A DNA stretch of 64,000 nucleotides from Mycobacterium colombiense CECT 3035 (lineage in GTDB: Bacteria; Actinomycetota; Actinomycetes; Mycobacteriales; Mycobacteriaceae), in assembly GCF_002105755.1 (NCBI RefSeq), contig NZ_CP020821.1, positions 3,968,001-4,032,000 of the forward strand, read 5' to 3'. Every line of letters starts with the position of its first letter. Within the stretch, counting starts at the first letter, position 1. Position numbers and translations under genes: made by a program. The notes under the pieces were generated by a model. It made no database searches. It saw only the letters and a list, made by a program, of their open reading frames with translations, and was not told the DNA's origin. Below are positions 36,171-44,535 of the stretch, piece after piece.

Positions 36171-36468
36171 CCCCGGACGCGCCCCAAGGTCAGCTGTGCC
36201 CCCACGGGCGGTTATGTTAACGGCTACTCAGACTTTGCGGAAGATCCGAACTTTCCGATGGGGGCGATCCTGCCGGCGTTCAGGGGTCTACGCGTACGTA
36301 ATGACTGGTGGTCATTGCACTATCCACCTGGTGACAGCCCCTTGACGCGTTGCCGACTTCGCGAGAAGATCGCCTACCTGGACTCGGATGTTAATAGCGA
36401 TTTTGCGATGCGATTGGTGGTTCGGTATTCGGCGACCGCGGGATATCGTACTTATCGGGGAAGAGCGG
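36171..36468. other. divergent control region of the mce operon
   Basis: These 298 bases separate yrbEA (leftward) from a secreted-protein gene (rightward). They are more AT-rich than their surroundings and include a GTTAAC palindrome at about 36215. No clear promoter consensus, RNA gene or coding sequence is visible. Operators for a regulator such as the tandem TetR protein would be expected here, but I cannot mark one. Confidence 0.5.
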
Positions 36469-37077
36469 ATGAATCTGACGAGGTTGCGACGGGCGGGTAG
36501 CGGCCTGGCGTGCGCCGGGCCGGCGCTCGCGGTCGCGATCGTGCTCGCCGGCCCAGCCACCGCCGACCCGGGTCAGCCCCCGCCACCGTTGCCGGTGTTC
36601 ACGCCGGCGCCCACCGATTGGTCACCGAACTTCGACATCTGGCCGTACAACACCTTCACGGGACGCGTGACACCGGAGATGGTCGGTGGAATGTCGGACT
36701 CCTGCCAATGGTTCAAATCGCAATTCGATCCGCTGATGGGCCAGATCAACGACTTCAACCGGTACCTCGGCGACCAGCATGACGACTATTCCGCCGGTGG
36801 CGTGCAGGGCGACGCCCACGCCGTGGTCGCCAATGTCGACCAGTCGACGGCCTTTCTGGCACCTCGGGTGAAGCCGCTGATCATCACCAATCAGCCCGAC
36901 AACTTTGGACCGTACTCACCGGTGTACGGCGGTGAATCGATGACCCACTTGGCATTTCAACTGTCGCGGATCAGCGACAGCATCAAGAGAAAGGATCCGT
37001 CAGGAGTCACCCACGCGAACATCGTCTCGGCCACCGGCTGGGCGAACGCGCTACGCGACTCCGGCGCATGCAACTGA
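36469..37077 (+). CDS. secreted conserved protein divergent from the mce operon
   Basis: A 202-residue exported protein. A signal peptide (basic RLRRAGSG, hydrophobic LACAGPALAVAIVLAG, cleavage near ATADPG) is followed by a Pro-rich linker (PPPPLPVFTPAP) and a domain with DSCQWFKSQFDPLMGQINDFN. No named domain is recognised. GGGGAAGAG lies just before ATG 36469. Its stop overlaps the start of the next Mce-associated gene (TGATG), so the two are coupled and probably serve the Mce system together. Confidence 0.75.
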   Translation: MNLTRLRRAGSGLACAGPALAVAIVLAGPATADPGQPPPPLPVFTPAPTDWSPNFDIWPYNTFTGRVTPEMVGGMSDSCQWFKSQFDPLMGQINDFNRYLGDQHDDYSAGGVQGDAHAVVANVDQSTAFLAPRVKPLIITNQPDNFGPYSPVYGGESMTHLAFQLSRISDSIKRKDPSGVTHANIVSATGWANALRDSGACN

Positions 37078-37805
37078 TGAACTCTCGCCCATCGCTATCA
37101 ACAGTCGGCAACCCGGCAACATGGCTGGTGAATCGCTTTCGCGCCGCCGCGGAGTCGATCGGAGATGAGGTGCCGCGCCCGCCGGCCCCCGCAACGACGG
37201 AAGCCGACGAGGCCCCTGCCGACGAAGTACCAGCCGATACGGCGCCAGACGACGACGCGGCAGACGACGGGGCGCCGGACGAGGGCGAGGACGTCGGCGA
37301 CGATGCGCACCCCGATGTCCGAAAGGAACGCCGCGGCAACGTCGTTCACTGGGCGGCGATCGCGGTGCTGGCCGCGGTGCTTGCCGGTGCCGGCTATGAG
37401 GGCTGGCTGGTGTTTCAGCATCACCAGAAGGACGTTGCCGCGGCGCAGGCGCTCGACGCCGCAAAGAAGTACATCACCACGTTGACCAGTGTCGACACCA
37501 ATGCGATCGACAAGAACTTCGCCGACGTCCTCGACGGTTCGACCGGTGAATTCAAGGACATGTACACCAAATCCAGTGCGCAGCTGCGGCAGACGCTTAT
37601 CGACAACAAGGCGGCGGCGCACGGCAGTGTGATCGACGCCGCAGTCCAGTCCGCCACCGGAGACAAGGTGGACGTCGTCCTGTTCGTCGATCAGTCGGTG
37701 AGCAACGGGGCCGCGCCGGCACCGCAGCTGGACCGTAGCCGGGTCAAGATGACCATGGAAAAGGTGGACGGTCGCTGGCTGGCCAGCAGGGTCGAACTGC
37801 CCTGA
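37077..37805 (+). CDS. Mce-associated membrane protein (Mas), second copy
   Basis: A 242-residue protein with a long acidic cytoplasmic region (about residues 45-80, rich in DDDAADDGAPDEGED), one membrane helix (WAAIAVLAAVLAGAGYEGW) and an exported NTF2-like domain. The exported domain is very similar to the Mce-associated protein at 26540-27136: both share an EFKDxYTKxSAQLRQ block and LIDNKAAAHG. The two copies bracket the mce operon in opposite orientation. The start overlaps the upstream gene's stop. Confidence 0.85.
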   Translation: MNSRPSLSTVGNPATWLVNRFRAAAESIGDEVPRPPAPATTEADEAPADEVPADTAPDDDAADDGAPDEGEDVGDDAHPDVRKERRGNVVHWAAIAVLAAVLAGAGYEGWLVFQHHQKDVAAAQALDAAKKYITTLTSVDTNAIDKNFADVLDGSTGEFKDMYTKSSAQLRQTLIDNKAAAHGSVIDAAVQSATGDKVDVVLFVDQSVSNGAAPAPQLDRSRVKMTMEKVDGRWLASRVELP

Positions 37806-37830
37806 AGCCGTTGTGCCACAGGCGGCGCGT

Positions 37831-38787
37831 TCAGCGGCGCCAGGCCCTCCGGGCCACCCGATGGAAGTTCCCGCCCAGCACCGCGTTGATGTCGCGGGCG
37901 CTCCACCCCCTGCTGCGGAGGTGCTCGCCGAGTGCCAGGAAGGTCTCCGGGGGCATCCACCGGATGGGGCCCCAGCGGGTGTAGCTGTCGTCGAACAGGT
38001 GTGGATTGCGCTCCAGCTCGTCGATGAAGTCGGCGGCATCGAACGAGAAGTCGGTGCTGACGCCGACGTGCTCAACGCCGATGAGGTCCACCGCGTATTC
38101 CAGATGACGCGTCATCGCCTCCAGCGTGGGCGTGTTGGGTCCCAGGAAGATACCGACTCCGGTGATGCCGACGACACCACCGGTTTCCGCGCAGGCCCGC
38201 GCCTGGTCATCGGTGATGTTGCGCGGGTGATCCCAGAGCGCACGCATGCACGAATGACTGTAAATGACTGGGCCGGTCGATACCTCGCACATATCCAGAC
38301 CGGTGCGGGCGCTGCAATGGGAGCCGTCCGGGACGACGCCGGCGGCGTTCAGCTCGGCAACGACCGCGCGGCCCCATGCGGTCAGGCCGCCATCGGTGTG
38401 GTCGAGGCAACCGCTGCCGGCGCGGTTCGCGTTGTTATAGGTCGGCAACAGGGTGCGCACACCGAGGTCGGCCAGCCTTCGCACATTCGCGAGGTCGTCG
38501 TCCAACGGCCGTGAATCCTCCAGGTCGAACACCACCGCTATGCGGCCCGCTCGCGCCGCCGCGTCCACATCGTCGATAGTGGCGACCAGTTCGAGATCGG
38601 GACGGCCATCGATCGCCGCCCGGTAGTGGCGCAGCAGCGCCACGGCGTCGTCGAAGGCGTGGGGTGAGTATCCCGCGTTGACGGAAAGCAAAGTCCCGGC
38701 GCGGCGTTGGTAACGAAGCAACGGGTCGACCTCGGCGTCGGCCTTGAGTGGCAGACACGTGTGCTGGTCCCAGAGCACCGCGGTCAT
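37831..38787 (-). CDS. peptidase M19 (membrane dipeptidase) family protein
   Basis: A 318-residue TIM-barrel metal hydrolase. Family blocks: WDQHTCLPL (first metal site), AVVFDLEDSRPL (bridging Glu), VVPDGSHCSARTGLDMCEV (His), PVIYSHSCMRALWDHPRNITD (His and Arg), GVSTDFSF (Asp). Several differ from the usual DGHND and DLSH, so it is a divergent member, and the substrate may be a dipeptide or a non-peptide amide. Its ATG overlaps the stop of the downstream-oriented acetyltransferase gene by four bases; the two are coupled on the minus strand, with the acetyltransferase first. Confidence 0.82.
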   Translation of the reverse strand: MTAVLWDQHTCLPLKADAEVDPLLRYQRRAGTLLSVNAGYSPHAFDDAVALLRHYRAAIDGRPDLELVATIDDVDAAARAGRIAVVFDLEDSRPLDDDLANVRRLADLGVRTLLPTYNNANRAGSGCLDHTDGGLTAWGRAVVAELNAAGVVPDGSHCSARTGLDMCEVSTGPVIYSHSCMRALWDHPRNITDDQARACAETGGVVGITGVGIFLGPNTPTLEAMTRHLEYAVDLIGVEHVGVSTDFSFDAADFIDELERNPHLFDDSYTRWGPIRWMPPETFLALGEHLRSRGWSARDINAVLGGNFHRVARRAWRR

Positions 38788-39368
38788 CGTCCGCTATCGG
38801 TGTATGCCGCGAGCGCGGTGGCGAGGGCCTGATCGGGCAGCCGCGACCAGGGCACCGGCTCGGGCGGGTCCGGGGTCGGGTCGGCCAGCCGCCGATGCCA
38901 CCAGCCGACATCCCACCAGGTGTCGTGCTTGAACCCCACGCCGGAAAAGACGCCGACCGGTGTGAAACCCAACGCCTCGTGCAGCCCCACGCTGGCGGGA
39001 TTGGGCAGCGCGATACCCGCATAGGCGTTGATGTAGCCCTGCGCGACAAGCACATTGAACAACGCGGTGTAGAGCCGGCGGCCGTGGCCTTGGCGGTGGA
39101 TCGATTCGTCCAGGTACAGCGACACATCGGCAGACCAGCGGTAAGCGTCGCGCTCCCGGTGCGGGCTCGCGTAGGCGAATCCCTTGACGCGCTCGTCATC
39201 GGTGACCACCAGCCACGGCATCCGCGCGAGCGTTGTGGTGATCCTGGACCGCATCTCCTCGGCATCGGGCGGCGCCGCCTCGAAGGAGATCGCCGTATCG
39301 CGCACATACGGTACGTAGATTTCCGCCACCGCATCGGCATCCCGCGGTGTCGCCATTCGCGCCCTCAT
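38784..39368 (-). CDS. GNAT acetyltransferase, phosphinothricin N-acetyltransferase-like
   Basis: A 194-residue GNAT enzyme. The acetyl-CoA loop is HRQGHGRRLYTALFN (Q/R-x-x-G-x-G/A) and the C-terminal NPASVGLHEALGFTPVGVF, GFKHDTWWDVGWWHRRL follows the phosphinothricin acetyltransferase (bar/pat) pattern. Homologues acetylate phosphinothricin, methionine sulfoximine or other amino acids. It begins the two-gene unit with the M19 peptidase (ATGA overlap). A Met three residues earlier is not in frame; ATG 39368 gives the family start MRARMATPRDAD. Confidence 0.85.
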   Translation of the reverse strand: MRARMATPRDADAVAEIYVPYVRDTAISFEAAPPDAEEMRSRITTTLARMPWLVVTDDERVKGFAYASPHRERDAYRWSADVSLYLDESIHRQGHGRRLYTALFNVLVAQGYINAYAGIALPNPASVGLHEALGFTPVGVFSGVGFKHDTWWDVGWWHRRLADPTPDPPEPVPWSRLPDQALATALAAYTDSGR

Positions 39369-39398
39369 GACGACCCAACGCTAGTCGGGCGGCGACGA

Positions 39399-39836
39399 TC
39401 AGGAAAATAATTTAGCGATAACCGCTTCAGAGACCCGCCGGTGGGTGGTGTTCTGCGAGGCGGCGAGCTGCCAGCGGCCGTCTGTGCGAACGGCGACGCT
39501 GGTGTTCACGCGGGTGCCGCGCCCATGACGCCGTCGCGCCCCTTTGCTCACCGACGCATTCGCGTGGACCAGCGCGACATCGGTGGTGAGAAATCGGACC
39601 TCGGTGATGTCGATCAGCAGCCGTGTTCCCTTGAGGAGCCGCCGGAACAGTGGAACATACGCGGCCGTGATGGCGTCGCGGCCCGTGTGATGGGTGCCCA
39701 GAAAGGTGATGTAGTCGGCGTCGGCGGTGAAGACGCTGGCGTAGGCAGCCGGATCGCCTGCGGCCCAACCCTTTACCTGCTGATCGACGAGCGCACGAAT
39801 GGCTTCTTCGTCGGCTCGCTGGTCGCCGTTTGTCAT
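39399..39836 (-). CDS. SnoaL/DUF4440-like NTF2-fold protein (SgcJ/EcaC family)
   Basis: A 145-residue single-domain protein with the family pattern EEAIRALVDQQVKGWAAGDP, ADADYITFLGTHHTGRDAI and DGRWQLAASQNT. These proteins adopt an NTF2-like cone and act as small isomerases, oxidases or binding proteins; the catalytic residues vary, so none is assigned. It stands alone between the acetyltransferase and a secreted protein on the same strand. Confidence 0.8.
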   Translation of the reverse strand: MTNGDQRADEEAIRALVDQQVKGWAAGDPAAYASVFTADADYITFLGTHHTGRDAITAAYVPLFRRLLKGTRLLIDITEVRFLTTDVALVHANASVSKGARRRHGRGTRVNTSVAVRTDGRWQLAASQNTTHRRVSEAVIAKLFS

Positions 39837-39871
39837 GGTGCCTCCCGGAGTTGCACCACTATAGCGGCCGG

Positions 39872-40600
39872 CTACGCGATGTCGGGGCTGATCATCGAAG
39901 CGACCGTGCCGCGCGGAACCGATACCTGGGTGGCCTCCATAGCCGGCTGCAGCGCGTTTTGATCGAAGAAGAACACGATCGCGTCATTGGTGATCGCGAA
40001 GCTCTGGTAGTTCGCCGGCTGGAGTCCGGTGGCTGGTGGAATCGACACTGCCGCCCGATAGCGGTCGGCCAGTGCCTTCTGCACGATCGGCAGGATGACC
40101 TGCAGCGGTTGGGTTCCCGGGCGGAACAAGGAATCGAAGGTGATCGGCTGCTGATTGGCCAGGTTGTAGTTGAAGGACTTGTACCAGACCAACGGGTGCG
40201 CGGCCCCGAGGTTCTGATAGACCTCGGTGACCACGGACTGGGTGCCCGTCGGTTGCGGGCCGGAGCTGTATCGCGTGCCGGTGACCTTCAGCGCCGTCGG
40301 CGATTTCAACGTATTCAGCGGTCCACGGGCGTTGCGGAAATCGTCGTCGACCTTGGTCAGATACCCGATCATCGCCTGCTCATCGGGATAGTTCGCCGGA
40401 AACACCATGCTGATGTCCGACAATGGCGCCGAGGCATCGAAGTGGCACATTTGATTCGCGTCGACGCTGGCCGCACTGCACAATTGCGCGTCCGCACGTG
40501 CCGCCGCAGGGCAGCTGAATGCGGCCGCCATAGCAAGGACCGCCACCGTCCCCGCTGCCCACCGTGATCCGATACGCCGCCCGTTGTCCGAGTTCACCAC
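39872..40600 (-). CDS. secreted RsiV/DUF3298-like protein (MPT64-like)
   Basis: A 242-residue exported protein: signal peptide (WAAGTVAVLAMAAAFSCPAAARADAQ) with cleavage near ARADAQ, then a domain with two Cys near the start (LCSAAS, MCHFDAS) and blocks ISMVFPANYPDEQAMIGYL, VWYKSFNYNLANQQPITFDS and IVFFFDQNALQPAMEA. This is the RsiV/MPT64-type beta-rich fold, the second such protein in the window. Mycobacterial relatives are secreted antigens of uncertain function. Transcribed with the NTF2-fold gene, 35 bases away. Confidence 0.78.
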   Translation of the reverse strand: MVNSDNGRRIGSRWAAGTVAVLAMAAAFSCPAAARADAQLCSAASVDANQMCHFDASAPLSDISMVFPANYPDEQAMIGYLTKVDDDFRNARGPLNTLKSPTALKVTGTRYSSGPQPTGTQSVVTEVYQNLGAAHPLVWYKSFNYNLANQQPITFDSLFRPGTQPLQVILPIVQKALADRYRAAVSIPPATGLQPANYQSFAITNDAIVFFFDQNALQPAMEATQVSVPRGTVASMISPDIA

Positions 40601-40631
40601 GCCTCCGTCGAATATTCCGCAGGCTGCATTG

Positions 40632-41657
40632 TCACAGATTGGCTGCGGCGGATGAGCGGATGGTGGACAAGCCTATTGGCAGGACCTCCCGGCCGGAGAT
40701 GGGTGGCACCTCATCGCGGCGCGTCCTGCAGCTCGACCTGCGGCAGTGCGGCGACGGGCGCGCTCGGCCCGCGGCCCGGCGCCGCCCGGACGCCCGGGTG
40801 TTGATCCAGCATGCGAGTCCGCCCAGCACCAGCCCGATCGCAATGCCCTCGTCGGGACGTTGACCCAGGATGATCCACGACAGCACTCCTGCCACCGCGG
40901 GAATGACGGCGAACAGCATCGCGACCGCCGTCGCGCCGTGGGTGTTGATGGCCCGCACGTAGAGGCTCACCGCCAGCGTGGCATTCAGCAGCACCATGCC
41001 GCTGACCGCGATCGCCGCTTTGATGCCGTCGTGCACCGTGAACGGCGTGACCGCTGCGAGTGCCAGCGCAGGTATCAACCCAACGGCGTTCTGCAGCGCA
41101 CTCATCGCCCGGAAGTCGACTCCCGTGCAGAACCGCTGTTGATAGACGCCGCCCGCCGAAAGCCCTAGCAGCCCAACGACAAGCAACACGATGACCGGGT
41201 CTTCGCCACGGGTGCTCAGCAGCCGGTGCGAGGAGGCGGCCAGCACGGCGGCGACGCCGAACACCAGCGCGATCACGCGAAGCGGTCCGAGCGGTTCCCG
41301 AAGAAACGTCGCGGCCAGGATCGCGGTCGCCACCGGGTTCATCGCGATCACCACGGCGCACAGCACCGCCGGCGCTCCGAGCTCAACGGCCTCGTACAGG
41401 CAGCAGAACTGCACGCCCTGGATCAGCAGGCCGGTTACCAGGACGTGACCGAATTGCGCGCCCCGCGGCCAGGAGGCCCTGGCCAGCAGCGACCAGATCG
41501 CCAAAATCATTGCGGCCAAACCGAACCGCAGCACCAGCGCCGCCATCGGCGTCATCGCCGTTACCGCCAGCGTGCCGATCGGATACCCGAGCGCGTAAAA
41601 GAACGTGACCGCCGCGGCGGTGGTCGCAGGCATGCGCGGCAAAGACATGCCACCCAT
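40632..41657 (-). CDS. EamA-family (DMT) transporter
   Basis: A transporter of about 341 residues with two five-helix EamA repeats (repeat 1 from about residue 20, FFYALGYPIGTLAV; repeat 2 from about residue 165, IVLLVVGLLGLSAGGVYQQR) and a basic C-terminal tail of about 45 residues. EamA members export amino acids, purine precursors or other metabolites. It diverges from a LysR regulator with an operator between, so the regulator probably controls it. The start could also be at 41648 or 41702. The tail (RRRAAGRARPSPHCRRS) looks less conserved. Confidence 0.8.
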   Translation of the reverse strand: MGGMSLPRMPATTAAAVTFFYALGYPIGTLAVTAMTPMAALVLRFGLAAMILAIWSLLARASWPRGAQFGHVLVTGLLIQGVQFCCLYEAVELGAPAVLCAVVIAMNPVATAILAATFLREPLGPLRVIALVFGVAAVLAASSHRLLSTRGEDPVIVLLVVGLLGLSAGGVYQQRFCTGVDFRAMSALQNAVGLIPALALAAVTPFTVHDGIKAAIAVSGMVLLNATLAVSLYVRAINTHGATAVAMLFAVIPAVAGVLSWIILGQRPDEGIAIGLVLGGLACWINTRASGRRRAAGRARPSPHCRRSSCRTRRDEVPPISGREVLPIGLSTIRSSAAANL

Positions 41658-41779
41658 GTTCGCGTGATCGACCGGCGCAGTCCAACGATTATTGGCGATC
41701 ACGATTGATCGCTCGAACTTATCGGTGTTGTTACCAGGTACGATGATCCGGACCCATCAGCAGAATGATTGATTACTCA

Positions 41780-41798
41780 CACTGATCGGATTACAGTG
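41780..41798. promoter_or_regulatory. LysR-type box between eamA and lysR
   Basis: CACTGATCGGATTACAGTG is a 19-base inverted repeat (CACTG/CAGTG, 9-base spacer) and contains the T-N11-A core of LysR-type operators. It ends five bases before the LysR start codon, a position suited to autorepression and to control of the divergent transporter. Confidence 0.5.
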
Positions 41799-41803
41799 CG
41801 GCT

Positions 41804-42655
41804 ATGGCCCAGGTGCTCGACATCGCGCCGCTGCGCAGCCTCGTCGCCGTCGCGGACTGCGGTGGGTTCCACCGCGCCGCCGCCGCTCTACACCTGAGCC
41901 AATCCGCAGTGAGCCAGCATCTGCGCCGGATCGAAGCCGTGGTCGGCGAACCGATAGTGCAACGCTCGGGGCGCGGGGTCGTCTTCACCGAGGTCGGCCA
42001 GAAGGCACTGCGCCACGCCCGCACGATATTGGCCGCGCACGACACCGCGCTCAACGACCTGGGCGCGACCGAGCACAAGGTCCTGACCATCGGCGCCACC
42101 GAACACGGCGCCGATGTGATGCTGGCCGGCCTGTCCCGGGAGTTGCGTGAGCGACTCCCCGACCTGCGGGTGCGCTTCCGGCTCGACCGCAACGTGTCGC
42201 TGGCCGACTCGATCGATCGCGGTTTGGTCGATCTGGCCATCATGCTCGATGGAGCGGGTCTGGATCGCGCTAACGCGTCGGGATTGGTCCGGTTGCAATG
42301 GGTTTCGGCGCGCACGTTGACGGCCTCGCCGCGAGAACCGCTGCCGCTGGTCATCTTCGCCGAGCCGTGCACGTTGCGCGAGCCGGCCTTCGCGATTCTG
42401 GAGAGCCACCACATCGAGTACGAGATCGCCGCCGAATGCGGCGACCTGTCCGGCCTCTACGCGGCCGTGCGGTCGGGGCTCGGCGTGGCCCTGCTGCCGA
42501 TGATCGGCAAGTTCCCTGACGGGCTCAGCCCGGCCGAGGGATTGCCGTGCGCCAACAGCGCCTCGATACTGGTGCGCGGTCGGACCGGCATCGACCCCGA
42601 CCTGCTGGGCACCGTCGACAGTGCGGTGCGCGACTTACTGGCCGCCGCAACCTGA
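41804..42655 (+). CDS. LysR-family transcriptional regulator
   Basis: A 283-residue LysR regulator. The HTH is at residues about 8-62 (LRSLVAVADCGGFHRAAAALHLSQSAVSQHLRRIE, seen in parts), followed by the co-inducer domain (residues about 90-280; TIGATEHGADVMLAGLSREL, GVALLPMIGKFP). It resembles regulators of transporter and amino-acid export genes. The co-inducer cannot be read from the sequence. It faces the EamA transporter across a 146-base gap that contains a LysR box. Confidence 0.88.
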   Translation: MAQVLDIAPLRSLVAVADCGGFHRAAAALHLSQSAVSQHLRRIEAVVGEPIVQRSGRGVVFTEVGQKALRHARTILAAHDTALNDLGATEHKVLTIGATEHGADVMLAGLSRELRERLPDLRVRFRLDRNVSLADSIDRGLVDLAIMLDGAGLDRANASGLVRLQWVSARTLTASPREPLPLVIFAEPCTLREPAFAILESHHIEYEIAAECGDLSGLYAAVRSGLGVALLPMIGKFPDGLSPAEGLPCANSASILVRGRTGIDPDLLGTVDSAVRDLLAAAT

Positions 42656-42664
42656 TTCGGTGCC

Positions 42665-43018
42665 TCAGCCGTCTCGATTGCGGAGCAGCTCGAACCAGTT
42701 ATGTGGCACCCGTCCGCGTGGACCGGGGACCGATTGGTCCTCGGGCCGGCACTCGGGCGGTGTCAACTCCGGGCCGTCGTAGTAGTCGTTGTCTTCGTAG
42801 TTCCAGAACCAGTCCTCGCCGGGTTCGAACGACCGGATGATCGGATGCCCGGTCTGCTTCCAATGCTTGGTCGCGTGACGAGACAGCGAGTCGTCGCAGC
42901 AGCCGATGTGCCCGCAAGCGGCGCAGCGCCGCAGGTGCACCCACCAACCACCGATCTCATCGCACTCGACGCAACCCATGCCGCTGGGCGGTACCGAAGG
43001 GTCGACAGGAGCAGACAT
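42665..43018 (-). CDS. ubiquitin-hydrolase-type zinc finger (ZnF-UBP) protein
   Basis: A 117-residue zinc protein. The ZnF-UBP ligands are visible in order: GCVECDEIGG, LRRCAACGHIGCCDDS, RHATKHWKQTGHPI. The C-terminal half (EDWFWNYEDNDYYDG) is acidic and aromatic. In eukaryotes this finger binds the ubiquitin C-terminus; bacterial stand-alone copies are widespread in actinobacteria and have no proven ligand. It converges with the LysR gene with a nine-base gap. Confidence 0.85.
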   Translation of the reverse strand: MSAPVDPSVPPSGMGCVECDEIGGWWVHLRRCAACGHIGCCDDSLSRHATKHWKQTGHPIIRSFEPGEDWFWNYEDNDYYDGPELTPPECRPEDQSVPGPRGRVPHNWFELLRNRDG

Positions 43019-43151
43019 CAGCGCCCTCTTCCTCGCTTATCGCAACCGCTGGAGCATCTGCGCGGGATGCTACCTGCATGCGTGGCGGGGCGACATCGCG
43101 TCGAATTCCAACGGTCGACTACTCGCCGGCATTTGCTGCGATACTTCTAGC

Positions 43152-43520
43152 GTGAGTCCCAACAACCTTGGCCGCCTCCTGATGCGAGCCGCGCCTGTTT
43201 TCAATGCGCCGATAGCGGCGCTGGCCAACTCGCGCCGCCTCGGCCGGCTGATCAATCGCAACATCACGATGCTGACCTACGCGGGTCGGCGCTCCGGACG
43301 TACATACAGCATCCCGGTGGCCTACCGCCGTTCGGGCGGCGACATCGTCATCAGCGTCAACATGCCCGACGCGAAGACGTGGTGGCGAAACTTCCTGGAC
43401 GGCGGCGGGCCTCTGACGCTGCGGCTTGACGAGGTCGAGCGCGCCGGACACGCCGTCGCCACGCGCGACGAAAAGGGAGCGGTCACCGTCACGGTGCGGC
43501 TGGCCGACGCGAATTCGTGA
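43152..43520 (+). CDS. deazaflavin-dependent oxidoreductase (Ddn/FDOR) family protein, short
   Basis: A 122-residue split beta-barrel protein: INRNITMLTYAGRRSGRTYSIPV is the FDOR signature, followed by GDIVISVNMPDAKTWWRN. It is shorter than the other Ddn-like protein in this window and has a different C-terminus. F420 or FMN binding is expected from the family. Start GTG 43152 is chosen because the reading frame upstream overlaps the opposite-strand zinc-finger gene. Confidence 0.72.
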   Translation: MSPNNLGRLLMRAAPVFNAPIAALANSRRLGRLINRNITMLTYAGRRSGRTYSIPVAYRRSGGDIVISVNMPDAKTWWRNFLDGGGPLTLRLDEVERAGHAVATRDEKGAVTVTVRLADANS

Positions 43521-43586
43521 CTTCCCCACTTCCCGGCCAGGCAGCCCGCTCCCGCCCGCGTCGAGCGAAAGCTGAATCAGCACACA

Positions 43587-44510
43587 GTGTTTGAACCCTC
43601 AGGAGGTCGGAAACTGTTCTCCCGCTCGCGCCAGGTGCCGACTACACCGTCCTGGTTCACCACAGCGCTCGATCAAAAGCCGGACCACTGCGACGTCGAC
43701 GTCGACGGTTGCCGCATACACCTGCGCGTCTGGGGCGACGCCGACCAGCCTCCGGTGGTGCTCGTCCACGGCGGCGGGGCGCATTCAGGGTGGTGGGATC
43801 ACGTCGCGCCGTTCTTCTCCGGCACCCATCGGGTGATCGCACCGGATCTGTCCGGGCATGGCGACAGCCAAGCCCGTGGCAGCTACGACCTGCGCACCTG
43901 GGCAACCGAAGTGATGGCGGCAGCGGCGGCCGCGGGACCCGGCGGGCGGCCGACGATCGTCGGCCACAGCATGGGGGGCTGGGTCGTGTCCACGGCGGCG
44001 ATGCATTACAGCCAGCAGATCAACAGCATGCTGGTGATCGACTCGCCGTTATGGGAGCGTGCGCCGGAGGAAGGACGACTCCGTCGGCGCAATCACAAGC
44101 TCTACCGGACGAAAGATGAGATCCTGGCCCGCTTTACGGCCGTGCCCTCGCAGGAGTTGATCCTGCCCTACGTCCGGCAGCACATCGCGGCGGACTCGGT
44201 CCGCAAGACCAGCGAAGGGTGGATCTGGAAGTTCGACCCGGCGATCTTCGGCGGCGAGCTTGTCGAGCCGACACCGTCCGATGAGGAATCGCTCGAGACC
44301 ATGATGACCGCGATACGTTGCCGCGTGGGGTATTTGCGCTGCGAAGCCGGACTGGTGCCCCCCGAGATGGCCGAGCGGATCCGGTCCATGCTGCAGTTGC
44401 GTGGCCCCTTCGTGGAGTTGGCCCTGGCCGGCCACCATCCCATGCTGGACCAACCGCTCGCTCTGGTGGCGACCTTGCGGACCCTGCTGGAGTTCTGGTC
44501 GATCACCTAG
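43587..44510 (+). CDS. alpha/beta hydrolase
   Basis: A 307-residue alpha/beta hydrolase. The oxyanion HGGG motif is LVHGGGAHSGWWDH, the nucleophile elbow is VGHSMGG (Ser near residue 131), an acidic residue is in the region around residue 250, and the catalytic His is in ALAGHHPMLDQP (about residue 290). Esterases, epoxide hydrolases and C-C hydrolases share this pattern; the substrate is unknown. A 35-residue N-terminal extension precedes the fold. The gene follows the FDOR gene by 66 bases and converges on the CRP gene. Confidence 0.85.
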   Translation: MFEPSGGRKLFSRSRQVPTTPSWFTTALDQKPDHCDVDVDGCRIHLRVWGDADQPPVVLVHGGGAHSGWWDHVAPFFSGTHRVIAPDLSGHGDSQARGSYDLRTWATEVMAAAAAAGPGGRPTIVGHSMGGWVVSTAAMHYSQQINSMLVIDSPLWERAPEEGRLRRRNHKLYRTKDEILARFTAVPSQELILPYVRQHIAADSVRKTSEGWIWKFDPAIFGGELVEPTPSDEESLETMMTAIRCRVGYLRCEAGLVPPEMAERIRSMLQLRGPFVELALAGHHPMLDQPLALVATLRTLLEFWSIT

Positions 44511-44535
44511 GGTGCGAACGCGGCCGTGCGCGCCG

